From Pseudomonadota bacterium (lineage in GTDB: Bacteria > Pseudomonadota > Alphaproteobacteria > Acetobacterales > Acetobacteraceae), in NCBI GenBank assembly GCA_021805565.1, contig JAJZFA010000033.1, positions 62,001 through 126,000 on the forward strand: a stretch of 64,000 nucleotides of DNA, written 5' to 3'. Below, in pieces: positions 43,351 through 52,183 of this stretch (position 1 is the first letter of the stretch; every line of letters begins with the position of its first letter). Under the pieces are notes generated by a model, which saw only the letters and a program-made list of their open reading frames with translations, had not been told where the DNA came from and did no database searches. Made by a program: the position numbers and the translations under genes.

Positions 43351-43387
43351 AACCGCGATGGCGGAGCCAGACTTCGCCATCGCGGTT
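43351..43387. terminator. Bidirectional stem-loop between PRC-barrel and creA genes
   Basis: AACCGCGATGGCG (43351-43363) pairs perfectly with CGCCATCGCGGTT (43375-43387) around an 11-base loop, seven bases after the PRC-barrel stop. It sits between two convergent genes and is likely to stop or stabilise transcripts from both. No T-run. Confidence 0.55.
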
Positions 43388-43405
43388 CGCTTGCCGGTAC
43401 GAGCC

Positions 43406-43858
43406 CTATCGCGGTTCGGTCGGTACGACGCTGATGCTGTTGAACGGCGATCCGTTGATCAGCTTGGTGCTGACGACTGTGTAAATCAGAACGTGCTTTT
43501 CCGCGTCCAGCGACCGGTGGATTTGAAACGTCTTGAAGAATAACGACGCCTGGGCGAAAGCGATAATCTCGGTACGCGGCATGGACGCCGGCAGCGTCAC
43601 CGGCCCAACCGCCCTACAGGCGATCGAAAACCGGCTGGGGTCTTCGGCGAAACCAAGACCGCCCTTGATCCCCCCGGTTTCCGCGCGGGACATGTAACAC
43701 GACACGTTGCCGACGCGCGGGTCGTCGTAGCGTTCGACCACGATCTTGTCGTCCGGACCGAGCCAGCGAAAATTGGTGTTGATGGAATCGATCCGGGTCT
43801 GAGCGAACGCGGGCGCGGCGATCAGCGCGGCGAAGGCGGCAAGAAAAATCCGGCGCAT
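43406..43858 (-). CDS. creA: CreA family protein
   Basis: A 150-residue periplasmic protein with a signal peptide (RRIFLAAFAALIAAPAFAQ). CreA markers are: IVVERYDDPRVGNVSCYMSRAETGGIKGGLGFAEDPSRFSIACRAVGPV, and FKTFQIHRSLDAEKHVLIYTVVSTKLINGSPFNSISVVP. The family is widespread in Proteobacteria; its role is unknown. Convergent with the PRC-barrel gene. Confidence 0.93.
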   Translation of the reverse strand: MRRIFLAAFAALIAAPAFAQTRIDSINTNFRWLGPDDKIVVERYDDPRVGNVSCYMSRAETGGIKGGLGFAEDPSRFSIACRAVGPVTLPASMPRTEIIAFAQASLFFKTFQIHRSLDAEKHVLIYTVVSTKLINGSPFNSISVVPTEPR

Positions 43859-43934
43859 CGTTTATCTCCTGTATTCATCATGATGGTTGGTATCGGCGTT
43901 GTGCACCCAGGGCATCGGCGGATGCCAAGGGGGG

Positions 43935-44537
43935 TCATAGCGTGTCCTGGCGTAGTTTGCGCGCCAGTTGCACCAGGATCGCGGCGGTGGCGCCCCAGAT
44001 GAAGTGTTCGGGATGCGGCCAGACCCAGTATTCGCGCCAGACTCCGCCGGTATGCTGGCGCTGGCGGCGGGGAGCGTGCGGGTCCAGGACCACGCGCATC
44101 GGCAGTTCGAACATCGCCTCGACCTCGTGCGCCGACACTGTGTAGGTCAGTGCCGGAGGCAGCACGGCCAGAACCGGGGTAATGCGGTATCCCGTGCCGG
44201 TCACGTGGTCGTTCAGCCGCCCAAGCACCTCGGCCGCGCTGGGGTCCAGGCCGATTTCCTCGTGCGCCTCGCGCAGCGCGGCGGCTTCCGGGCCGCTGTC
44301 GTCCGGATCGATCCGACCGCCGGGGAAGCTGATCTGCCCGGCGTGTTTGTTCAGATGGGATGTACGCTTGGTCAGGATGATGGACGGTTCGTCGCCCATC
44401 ACCACCGGCACCAGCACGGCGGCCGGAATGGGGGGCCGCTTGAGGCCGGCGAGGATTTCGTCGCCGAAAATAGGTTCGGCACCCAGCGGTAAGGCGGCGA
44501 TCCAGGCCAGTCGTCGCCGCAACGCGGCCGGCGTCAC
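43935..44537 (-). CDS. Nudix hydrolase, CoA pyrophosphatase-like
   Basis: A 200-residue Nudix protein. The Nudix box GRIDPDDSGPEAAALREAHEEIGL is complete; the LTKRTSHLNKHAGQISFPGG segment before it is the CoA-pyrophosphatase (NudL/YeaB, UPF0035) extension. Cleaves CoA or acyl-CoA to 4-phosphopantetheine and 3',5'-ADP in the family. GTG start at 44537 overlaps the DUF1285 stop as GTGA, so the two genes are coupled; the longer frame to 45038 was rejected. Confidence 0.9.
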   Translation of the reverse strand: MTPAALRRRLAWIAALPLGAEPIFGDEILAGLKRPPIPAAVLVPVVMGDEPSIILTKRTSHLNKHAGQISFPGGRIDPDDSGPEAAALREAHEEIGLDPSAAEVLGRLNDHVTGTGYRITPVLAVLPPALTYTVSAHEVEAMFELPMRVVLDPHAPRRQRQHTGGVWREYWVWPHPEHFIWGATAAILVQLARKLRQDTL

Positions 44538-45163
44538 GCCTCGCCGGGCGGCAATTCGCCCAGGGAAAAGAAGGCGTCGCAGCTCCACACGCCCAAAACC
44601 CGTTTGCCGCCAACCCAGCGCGGAACCGCCAGTGCGACCAGTTCGTAATACGTTGCCCGGTTGATCCGGGCCTCGATAGCGAGATGGGCCGCCGCGCCCG
44701 GCCGCAGCCGGATATAGGGCGTCGGTTCGCAGGTCATCAGATCGTGCGAAATGCGGATCGGGTGGTCTGGCCCCGCGGTCACCACTTCGTCGATATTGGT
44801 GCGAAAGGACAAAACCTGATCGCGGCCGTCGCCGGTCCAGTCGAGTTCGACGGCCAGGAACGGCGCGTCTTCCACCTCGATCCGGCCACGTTCGGCCGGG
44901 GTTTGCAGCCACCAGCTTCCATCGGCCTCGCGCCGCAACACGCTGGCGAACAGACAGACCAGTTCCTTGCGGTTGATCGGCGTGCCGCGATACAGCCACG
45001 TGCCATCGCGCTTGATCAGGAACGGCAAGTCCCCGCATTCGGTTGGGATGCGCGGGGGGCGCGATCGCGGCGCCGGTCCAAAAACGCCGGGACCGGCGAA
45101 GCCGCCCGGCGTTTCGGCCAGCTTTGCGGTGGCGTTGCAGCCTTGGGTGCCAGTCTCGATCAC
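44534..45163 (-). CDS. DUF1285 domain protein
   Basis: A 209-residue DUF1285 protein, with CGDLPFLIKRDGTWLYRGTPINRKELVCLFASVLRREADGSWWLQTPAERGRIEVEDAPFLAVEL as the recognised core. Its function is unknown. The start is probably GTG 45163, in the second copy of a 17-bp duplication; the frame open to 45250 gives an odd Arg-rich extension. Translationally coupled to the Nudix gene. Confidence 0.85.
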   Translation of the reverse strand: MIETGTQGCNATAKLAETPGGFAGPGVFGPAPRSRPPRIPTECGDLPFLIKRDGTWLYRGTPINRKELVCLFASVLRREADGSWWLQTPAERGRIEVEDAPFLAVELDWTGDGRDQVLSFRTNIDEVVTAGPDHPIRISHDLMTCEPTPYIRLRPGAAAHLAIEARINRATYYELVALAVPRWVGGKRVLGVWSCDAFFSLGELPPGEA

Positions 45164-45186
45164 GTACCGGTCTCGATCACGTATCC
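45153..45186. repeat. 17-bp tandem duplication at the DUF1285 start
   Basis: GTCTCGATCACGTACCG (45153-45169) is followed by a nearly identical copy (45170-45186). Read on the minus strand each copy contains ACGTGATCGAGAC, including the GTG start of DUF1285, so the start region was duplicated. Confidence 0.75.
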
Positions 45187-45344
45187 GTCTCCGCTGGAAG
45201 CAAAACTTCCATTCAGATATTCGATATAGGTAGCATCCCCCCACTCGCAAAAGGCCCTATATGCATTCCTGGATATAAACATGGACGACGGGACCGGTAT
45301 GCCGGACGGTATGGTCGGAACGCCACACGCGACCGCGAACCGGC

Positions 45345-45378
45345 TTGGTACGATAACAGGATTGGCACGATGACAGGA
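45345..45378. repeat. 17-bp tandem duplication over the moxR ribosome site
   Basis: TTGGTACGATAACAGGA (45345-45361) is followed by TTGGCACGATGACAGGA (45362-45378). Each copy ends in AGGA; the second provides the ribosome site of the moxR start at 45384/45387. Same unit length as the duplication 170 bases upstream. Confidence 0.8.
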
Positions 45379-45383
45379 TTGAT

Positions 45384-46373
45384 ATGATGAACGACGATCC
45401 CGGCGCGATCCTGGCGGCGACCGACGCGCTGGCCGCACGCATCGCGACGGTGCGGGCGGCGATCAGCCGCTCGATTTTCGGCCAGGGCGAGGTCGTCGAT
45501 CAAACCCTGATCACATTGCTGTCGGGTGGCCATGTGCTGCTGGTGGGCGTGCCCGGGCTGGGGAAAAGCCGGCTGGTCGAAACGTTGGGCGTGGTGCTGG
45601 GCCTGGCCACCAAACGGGTTCAGTTCACTCCGGACCTGATGCCGGCCGATATCCTGGGCAGCGAAGTGCTGGATGAAGCGGAGGGCCGGCGCGCCTTCCG
45701 CTTCGTTCATGGACCGGTCTTCTGCCAACTGCTGATGGCCGATGAGATCAACCGAGCCAGCCCGCGCACCCAATCGGCGCTGTTGCAGGCGATGCAGGAA
45801 CGGCGAGTTGCCATTGGCGGGGTGGAACATGCCCTGCCCCGCCCGTTTCATGTCCTGGCGACGCAGAACCCCATCGAACAGGAAGGCACATACCCGCTGC
45901 CCGAGGCGCAACTCGATCGTTTTCTGATGGAGGTGACCGTCACCTATCCGGGTCTGGACGCCGAACGCGCCATGCTGCTCGCAACGACCGGCGCACCGGA
46001 GGCGATGCCGCAACAGGCCATGAGCGCGGACGATCTGGCGATGGCGCAGGCGCTGGTCCGTCGCCTGCCGGTGGGAGAGACGGTCGTCGATGCGATCCTG
46101 GCCCTGGTGCGCGGTTGCCGGCCGGAAAGTTCGGACGACGAAATCGTGCGGCGGCATGTCGCCTGGGGGCCTGGGCCGCGCGCGGCGCAAGCACTGATGC
46201 TGGCGACACGGGCCCGAGCGTTGCTTGGCGGCCGTCTGGCACCCAGTATCGACGACGTTGCCGCCCTCGCCCGGCCGGTCTTGCGGCACCGGATGGCGCT
46301 GAGTTTCTCGGCCCGTGCCGACGGGATCGTGGCGGACGAGGTGATCGACCGGATGGTTAAGGCGATCGGGTGA
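45384..46373 (+). CDS. MoxR family AAA+ ATPase
   Basis: A 329-residue MoxR ATPase. Walker A GVPGLGKSRL, Walker B LLMADEINRASPRTQSALLQAMQERRV, sensor ATQNPIEQEGTYPLPEAQLDRFLMEV; all diagnostic for MoxR. These act as chaperones that insert cofactors or activate VWA-domain partners. It heads a four-gene operon with DUF58, BatA/DUF4159-type and VWA-like proteins, which are its expected partners. The ATG may be 45384 or 45387. Confidence 0.95.
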   Translation: MMNDDPGAILAATDALAARIATVRAAISRSIFGQGEVVDQTLITLLSGGHVLLVGVPGLGKSRLVETLGVVLGLATKRVQFTPDLMPADILGSEVLDEAEGRRAFRFVHGPVFCQLLMADEINRASPRTQSALLQAMQERRVAIGGVEHALPRPFHVLATQNPIEQEGTYPLPEAQLDRFLMEVTVTYPGLDAERAMLLATTGAPEAMPQQAMSADDLAMAQALVRRLPVGETVVDAILALVRGCRPESSDDEIVRRHVAWGPGPRAAQALMLATRARALLGGRLAPSIDDVAALARPVLRHRMALSFSARADGIVADEVIDRMVKAIG

Positions 46374-46424
46374 CGGCGTGATCGATCCCGTCGCGACCGG
46401 TTCGCGCATGGCGGACGCCGGAAA

Positions 46425-47309
46425 ATGGACCCTGCGATGCCCAGCGGCGCGCTGACCGCCGAGGCACTGGGCGCCCGTCTGCCGCCGCTGCTTGTGGCGG
46501 CGGATCGGGTGGCCGCGACCGTCGCACAAGGGGTGCATGGCCGGCGGCGCGTCGGGCAAGGCGACAGTTTCTGGCAATTCCGGCGGTTCGCCCTGGGGGA
46601 TCCGTTGACGCGCGTCGATTGGCGGCAATCCGCTAAATCCGGCCGCGGTGCACCGGACGGCTGGTTCGTCAGGGAAACCGAGTGGGAAGCGGCGCAGACC
46701 GTATGCCTGTGGCGCGACGCCTCGGCGTCGATGCGCTGGCGGTCCCGCCAGGTGCCGGTAGAAAAGCGCGAGCGCGCAAATCTGCTGTTGCTCGCCCTGG
46801 CATCGCTGCTGCTCCGCGGCGGGGAGCGCGTGACGGCGATGCGGCCGGATGCCCGGCCGGTGACAAACCGGTCCGGCCTGGATCGCATGGCGGCGGAATT
46901 GGACGCGGCGGACGACGATGGCGGCCTGCCCCCGGCGGTGCGGTTGCCGCGATTTGGTTCGGTGGTGCTGTTCAGCGACTTTCTATTGCCGCTGGAGGAT
47001 ATCCGAACGCTGATCGGGCGCTTCGCGGCGGTCCCGGTGACGGGATATCTGCTGCAAATCCTCGATCCGGCGGAAACCGCCCTGCCCTATCGGGGACGCA
47101 TCCGCTTCCGGGGGCTGGAACATGACGGCGACACCCTGATACCCCGTGCCGAGTCTGTCCGGGAGGCTTACGCGGTGCGGTTGAAGGCGCAGCAGGACGG
47201 ACTGGCCGCGATCTGTTCGGCCGCGGGATTTGGCTTTGGCGTGCATCGCACCGATCGTCCGCCAGAACTGGCTCTGCTGACGCTTTATCAGGCATTGGCC
47301 GCTCAATGA
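46425..47309 (+). CDS. DUF58 domain protein
   Basis: A 294-residue DUF58 protein. The VHGRRRVGQGDSFWQFRRFALGDPLTRVDWRQSAKS block is the domain signature, followed by a VWA-like fold (TVCLWRDASASMRW and VVLFSDFLLP). DUF58 proteins are the usual MoxR partners. Its 3' end overlaps the next gene as ATGA at 47306-47309. ATG 46425; ATG 46440 also possible. Confidence 0.92.
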   Translation: MDPAMPSGALTAEALGARLPPLLVAADRVAATVAQGVHGRRRVGQGDSFWQFRRFALGDPLTRVDWRQSAKSGRGAPDGWFVRETEWEAAQTVCLWRDASASMRWRSRQVPVEKRERANLLLLALASLLLRGGERVTAMRPDARPVTNRSGLDRMAAELDAADDDGGLPPAVRLPRFGSVVLFSDFLLPLEDIRTLIGRFAAVPVTGYLLQILDPAETALPYRGRIRFRGLEHDGDTLIPRAESVREAYAVRLKAQQDGLAAICSAAGFGFGVHRTDRPPELALLTLYQALAAQ

Positions 47310-49996
47310 TCTTCGTCGCGCCCTGGATTCTTCTTGGCCTGCTGGCTCTTCCGGTGCTGTGGTGGCTGTTGCGGGTGACCCCGCCGGCGCCGCGTCCGGA
47401 ATCGTTTCCGGCGATCCGCTTCCTGCTGGGGCTGAACCCGACCGAGGAAACCCCGGCCCGTACGCCGTGGTGGCTGTTGGCGCTGCGGCTGCTGGCGGCC
47501 GGACTGACGATCGTGGCGCTGGCCCGGCCGGTATTGGATGCCGGTTCCGCCCTGCCCGGCAAGGGAACGGTGCTGCTGGTGCTGGACAATGGCTGGGCTT
47601 CCGCGAACGATTGGACCCAGCGCAAGGCAGCGGCCGGCGCATTGCTGGACCGCGCCGAACGGGCCGGCCGTCCGGCGGCGCTGCTGACCACGGCGCAAGC
47701 CGCGGCCGGGGCCCCGGTCGCGGTATCCGCGGCCATGCCCATCGCCGATTTGCGCGCCCGGCTCGACGCGCTACAGCCGCTGCCCTGGCCGCCGGACCGT
47801 GAGGCCGCGGCCAGCGCGTTGCAGGCGTGGCGCGGCGGCTCGGACGCATCGGCGATCTACGTGCCGGACGGCCTAACCGACGGTCCTGGTTTCGCCCGCT
47901 TCGCCGCCGGCCTGCGGCAAACCGGGCCGGTGACGGAAATCTGTTGCGACAGCGAATCCCCGATGCTGTTGCTGCCGCCGTCCAGCGAGGCGGATCGGCT
48001 GGTCGTGCATGTGGCGCTGGTGCCGAGGGCTACGCCGGCCGAGGCCATCGTGCTGGCACAGGCCGGCGATGGCCGTACCCTGGCGCGTAGCGTTGTCGGT
48101 ATCCCAGCGGGCGCTTCGGCGGCGTCCGCCCCGATGGTGTTGCCGCCGGAGCTTCGCAACCGGCTGACCCGGCTGGTGCTGGAAGGCCCGTCCAACGCCG
48201 GCGCGGTGGTGCTGCTGGACGAACGGTGGCGAAGGCGTCCAGTGGGGCTGCTGGCGGGCGACCTGTCCACCGCGGACACGCCGTTCAGCGGATCGTTGTA
48301 TTTTCTGAAACGGGCACTGCAACCGTTCACGGATTTGCGTGAGGGCGACGCGGCGACACTGCTGGGGCGGGACATCTCGGTTATTGTCCTGGCCGACCGG
48401 CCACTGCCGGCCGGGGCGGAGCGGGATGCAATCGGCGCCTGGGTGCGCAAGGGCGGATTACTGATCCGGTTTGCCGGACCGCATACAGCGGAAGCGGCCG
48501 GGAACGACACCGATACCTTGCTGCCGGCGCGATTGCTCGCCGGGGACCGCCAGCTTGGCGGGGCGATGTCGTGGAGCCAGCCGGCGGGTCTGGCGCCGTT
48601 TCCGGCATCGTCTCCATTCGCCGGGCTGACGGTAACCGGCGATTTGAAGGTCACCAGACAGGTGCTGGCGGAACCGAGCGCGGACTTGGAGACGCGGACG
48701 TGGGCGGCTTTGGAGGATGGAACGCCGCTGGTGACCGAAATGGCCGAAGGTGCCGGGCGCGTGGTGCTGTTTCACGTCACCGCCAACGCCGACTGGTCCA
48801 ACCTGCCGCTGTCGGGCCTGTTCGTGGATATGATGCGGCGGCTGGTCGATGTGTCGGCGGGCGTCGCCGGGGCGAGGGGCAACGCACTGCTGGCCCCCGC
48901 CGAAACGCTGGACGGATTTGGCTTGTTGTCGCCACCGCCCCCGGCGGCCACCGCCCTGGAAGCGGATCGTTTCGCCACGACGCCGGTTTCGCCGCGCCAT
49001 CCGCCGGGGCTGTACGGACCCGAAAGCGAACGTCAGGTGCTGAACCTGGGAACCGTCATCGCAGCGCCAGAGGCGGCGCCGCCGGTCCCTGGCGCAACGC
49101 TGGAAACATTCCGCGGATCGGCCAGGGAACGGGCGCTGGGTCCGCCGTTGCTGGCCATCGCCATCGTGCTGTTATGCGCCGATATGCTGATCGGGCTGGC
49201 GCTGCGGGGTTTGCTGCGCGCGCGGGTTTCGGCCGCGGCGGTGCTGCTGCTGCTGGCCTTGCCGGCCCCGGCCGCGCATGCGCTGGACAGCAGCCCCGAT
49301 CCGGCGACCAGCACGCGGCTGGGCTATATCGAATCGGGCGACAAGCGGGTCGATGGGATCGCCAAAGCCGGGCTGGAAGGGTTGTCGGATTACGTCAATC
49401 TGCGCACCGCCGCGACGCTGTTCGAACCCGATGCGGTGCGGCCGGGGGAGACCGATCTTAGCCTCTACCCGCTGCTATACTGGCCGGTCGTGGCCGATGC
49501 GCCGGACCTGACAGGCGCACAAGTGGCGGCGCTGAACGAGTATATGGGCCGCGGCGGGATCGTCCTGATCGATACCCGCGATTCCGGATCGGGCGCCGGT
49601 TTCGCGCCGGGCACCGGGGACTCGCTGAAACGGATCGCCCGCGGCCTGAACGTGCCGCCGCTGGCGCCGCTGACGGCCGACCATGTGCTGTCGCGTTCGT
49701 TTTATCTGCTGCCGGATTTTCCCGGACGCTTCGCCGGCGGCACGGTCTGGGTGCAACGCGATCAGGACCGCACGAACGACAGCGTCAGCCCGGTGATTAT
49801 CGGCGGCAACGACTGGGCGGCCGCCTGGGCGATCGCGCCGGATGGCAGCAATCCGTACGCGGCGATTCCCGGCGGCCAACGGCAGCGGATTCTGGCCTAT
49901 CGTTTCGGAGTCAATTTGGTGATGTATGCGCTGACCGGCAATTATAAGGGCGATCAGGTTCACGTTCCGGCCATCCTGCAACGGTTGGGCCAGTGA
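47306..49996 (+). CDS. BatA-like membrane protein with C-terminal DUF4159
   Basis: An 896-residue inner-membrane protein. Two N-terminal helices (APWILLGLLALPVLWWLLRV and PWWLLALRLLAAGLTIVALARPVLDAG) match the BatA/aerotolerance regulator N-terminus. A degenerate VWA-like region follows (VLLVLDNGWASANDW, no complete MIDAS), then a glutamine-amidotransferase-like middle, a central pair of helices near residue 620-655, and C-terminal DUF4159 (from about residue 672: RLGYIESGDKRVDGIAKAGLEGLSDY). Operon partner of MoxR; likely periplasmic folding or sensing role. Confidence 0.88.
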   Translation: MIFVAPWILLGLLALPVLWWLLRVTPPAPRPESFPAIRFLLGLNPTEETPARTPWWLLALRLLAAGLTIVALARPVLDAGSALPGKGTVLLVLDNGWASANDWTQRKAAAGALLDRAERAGRPAALLTTAQAAAGAPVAVSAAMPIADLRARLDALQPLPWPPDREAAASALQAWRGGSDASAIYVPDGLTDGPGFARFAAGLRQTGPVTEICCDSESPMLLLPPSSEADRLVVHVALVPRATPAEAIVLAQAGDGRTLARSVVGIPAGASAASAPMVLPPELRNRLTRLVLEGPSNAGAVVLLDERWRRRPVGLLAGDLSTADTPFSGSLYFLKRALQPFTDLREGDAATLLGRDISVIVLADRPLPAGAERDAIGAWVRKGGLLIRFAGPHTAEAAGNDTDTLLPARLLAGDRQLGGAMSWSQPAGLAPFPASSPFAGLTVTGDLKVTRQVLAEPSADLETRTWAALEDGTPLVTEMAEGAGRVVLFHVTANADWSNLPLSGLFVDMMRRLVDVSAGVAGARGNALLAPAETLDGFGLLSPPPPAATALEADRFATTPVSPRHPPGLYGPESERQVLNLGTVIAAPEAAPPVPGATLETFRGSARERALGPPLLAIAIVLLCADMLIGLALRGLLRARVSAAAVLLLLALPAPAAHALDSSPDPATSTRLGYIESGDKRVDGIAKAGLEGLSDYVNLRTAATLFEPDAVRPGETDLSLYPLLYWPVVADAPDLTGAQVAALNEYMGRGGIVLIDTRDSGSGAGFAPGTGDSLKRIARGLNVPPLAPLTADHVLSRSFYLLPDFPGRFAGGTVWVQRDQDRTNDSVSPVIIGGNDWAAAWAIAPDGSNPYAAIPGGQRQRILAYRFGVNLVMYALTGNYKGDQVHVPAILQRLGQ

Positions 49997-50009
49997 CCGG
50001 CCTACCGCC

Positions 50010-52100
50010 ATGATGCACCCCGAACAGGCGATCGCCGCGATCCGCTTCGATCCGCTGTTGCCGGCCTGGCTGCTGGCGGTTCTGGGCGCGCTATGCCTTG
50101 CCGTCGTGGCGATCGGGCTGTGGCGGCGCGGCAGCGGGACCCTGTTGCGGCTGGCGGGATTCGCGGTGCTGCTGGCGTGGCTCAGCGGGCCGAGGCTGGT
50201 ACGCGAAACGCGCGAGCCGTTGCGCGATATCGGCCTGCTGGTCGTGGACCAATCGGCATCGATGCAAGTGGGCGACCGGGCGGCACTGGCCGAGGCCGCG
50301 CGCCGGTCGGTCGAGGCGCAGGCGGCGCGCTTTCCCGGATTGGAGTTGCGCACCATCACCGTGCCGGAAGCGGGCAGCGCGGGAACCCAGTTATTCGCCG
50401 CGATCGATCGCGCGCTGGCGGATATTCCACGGTCTCGTCTTGCCGGCACCATCGCGATCACCGATGGCCAGATCCACGACGTGCCGGCCGCCGCGCCGGG
50501 CGGCGCACCGCTGAATGTGCTGCTGACCGGCCGCGGCGAGGAAACCGACCGGCGGTTGCGGGTGATCGAGGCGCCGGGTTACGGCATCGTCGGCAAATCC
50601 GTTATCCTGCGTGTCGCGATCGACGATCTGGGCACGACCGGCCGCACCGGCCCCGCCACGCTGACAATCCGCCGCGACGGACAGCCCTTCGCCAGCGAAA
50701 GCGTGCCGGTGGGGACCGAACAGCGGATCGAAATACCGATAACGCGGGCCGGACCCACGGTGATCGAAATGGCGGCCAGCCCGCTGGCGGGCGAAATCTC
50801 GCCGCTGAACAACCGCGCCGTGGTGGAAATCGACGGCGTGCGTGACCGGTTGCGGGTGCTGCTGATCTCCGGCGAGCCGCATCCCGGCGAACGGACATGG
50901 CGGCGGCTGCTGAAAGCCGATCCGTCGGTCGATCTGGTGCATTTCACCATCCTGCGGCCACCGGAAAAGGACGATCGCACGCCGCTGAACGAACTGGCGC
51001 TGATCGCGTTTCCGGTGCGCGAACTGTTCGTCGATAAGATCGGCGAATTCGATTTGATCATCCTGGACCGGTTCCAGAACCGGGGCCTGCTGCCGCTGAC
51101 CTATCTGGCGAATATCGCCAACCGGGTGCGCCAGGGCGGCGCTTTGCTCATGAGCGTCGGCCCCGAGTTCGCCGGCCCCGCCAGCCTGGCATCCACGCCG
51201 CTCGGTACTGTGCTACCGGGTGCTCCGGCGCCCTTCGATGCGGTGGTGGACGGCCGGTTCCGCCCGTGGGTGACCGATCTGGGGCAGCGCCATCCGGTGA
51301 CCGAGGGCCTGACCGGAGCCAATCCCCCCGGCGACCCGGCCAAAGCGCCGGACTGGGGTCCGTGGTATCGACGGATCGAACCGGGGCCGGTCACCGGCGA
51401 TGTGCTGCTGCGCACGCGCGACGGCAACCCGTTGCTGGCGCTGGACCGGGTCGGCGAGGGCCGCACCGCTTTACTGCTGTCGGACCAGATCTGGCTGTGG
51501 TCGCGCGGCCATGACGGCGGCGGCCCGCAGGCCGAACTGCTGCGCCGCATCGCCCACTGGCTGATGCGCGAACCGGAGTTGGAAGAGAACGCTTTAACCG
51601 CCCGGGTTGCCGGCGGGCGATTGCGGATCGAATCGCGCTCCACCGACGCGACGGCGCCGGACAGCGCGACGGTGACCGGTCCGGACGGCGGGACGGAGAC
51701 GGTCCGGCTGCATGAGGACTCGCCCGGCCGGTTTACCGCCCAGCGTGCCGCGTCTGTTCCAGGGGTCTGGCAGGTGACGCAGGGGACACGAACGGCCTAC
51801 GCCGCGGCCGGTGCCGCAAATCCGCCGGAACTCGCCGATTTGCGCGCCACGGCCGGCCTTGCCGGGCCGCTGGCGCGCGCGTCCGGCGGCGGGGTGCATT
51901 GGCTGGCGGGCGCGGAAGTGCCGGAATTACGCCGCACGGAGGACGATCGCGCCGCGTCCGGCAGCGGCTGGATCGGCCTGCGGCGCCGGCACGACCACGT
52001 GGTGACCGGGGTGGCCGCGCTGCCGCTGCTGCCGGGATGGCTGTCGCTGCCGGTTGTGCTGGGCCTGCTGGTGGGCGCGTGGCGGCGGGAGGGGCGCTGA
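50010..52100 (+). CDS. Membrane-anchored VWA/GATase-like protein
   Basis: A 696-residue protein. It has three hydrophobic segments: two at the N-terminus (WLLAVLGALCLAVVAIGLW, LLRLAGFAVLLAWLSG) and one at the C-terminus (VAALPLLPGWLSLPVVLGLLVGAW). The VWA MIDAS-type motif VVDQSASMQVG (DxSxS) is present near residue 80, followed by a large domain resembling a class I glutamine amidotransferase (RLRVLLISGEPHPGERTWRR). It closes the MoxR operon, 13 bases after the previous gene, and is the likely metal-binding partner of the complex. Confidence 0.86.
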   Translation: MMHPEQAIAAIRFDPLLPAWLLAVLGALCLAVVAIGLWRRGSGTLLRLAGFAVLLAWLSGPRLVRETREPLRDIGLLVVDQSASMQVGDRAALAEAARRSVEAQAARFPGLELRTITVPEAGSAGTQLFAAIDRALADIPRSRLAGTIAITDGQIHDVPAAAPGGAPLNVLLTGRGEETDRRLRVIEAPGYGIVGKSVILRVAIDDLGTTGRTGPATLTIRRDGQPFASESVPVGTEQRIEIPITRAGPTVIEMAASPLAGEISPLNNRAVVEIDGVRDRLRVLLISGEPHPGERTWRRLLKADPSVDLVHFTILRPPEKDDRTPLNELALIAFPVRELFVDKIGEFDLIILDRFQNRGLLPLTYLANIANRVRQGGALLMSVGPEFAGPASLASTPLGTVLPGAPAPFDAVVDGRFRPWVTDLGQRHPVTEGLTGANPPGDPAKAPDWGPWYRRIEPGPVTGDVLLRTRDGNPLLALDRVGEGRTALLLSDQIWLWSRGHDGGGPQAELLRRIAHWLMREPELEENALTARVAGGRLRIESRSTDATAPDSATVTGPDGGTETVRLHEDSPGRFTAQRAASVPGVWQVTQGTRTAYAAAGAANPPELADLRATAGLAGPLARASGGGVHWLAGAEVPELRRTEDDRAASGSGWIGLRRRHDHVVTGVAALPLLPGWLSLPVVLGLLVGAWRREGR

Positions 52101-52142
52101 GCGGCGGCAAGTGTGAGAACGATGCCTTCTGGGACGATCGCG

Positions 52143-52179
52143 CCCGGTTACCCGCCGCCGTGCGGATCGTGTAACCGGG
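52143..52179. terminator. Stem-loop between convergent VWA and LLM genes
   Basis: CCCGGTTAC (52143-52151) and GTAACCGGG (52171-52179) pair perfectly around a 19-base loop, between two convergent stops. Symmetric; no T-run. Confidence 0.45.
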
Positions 52180-52183
52180 TGGC

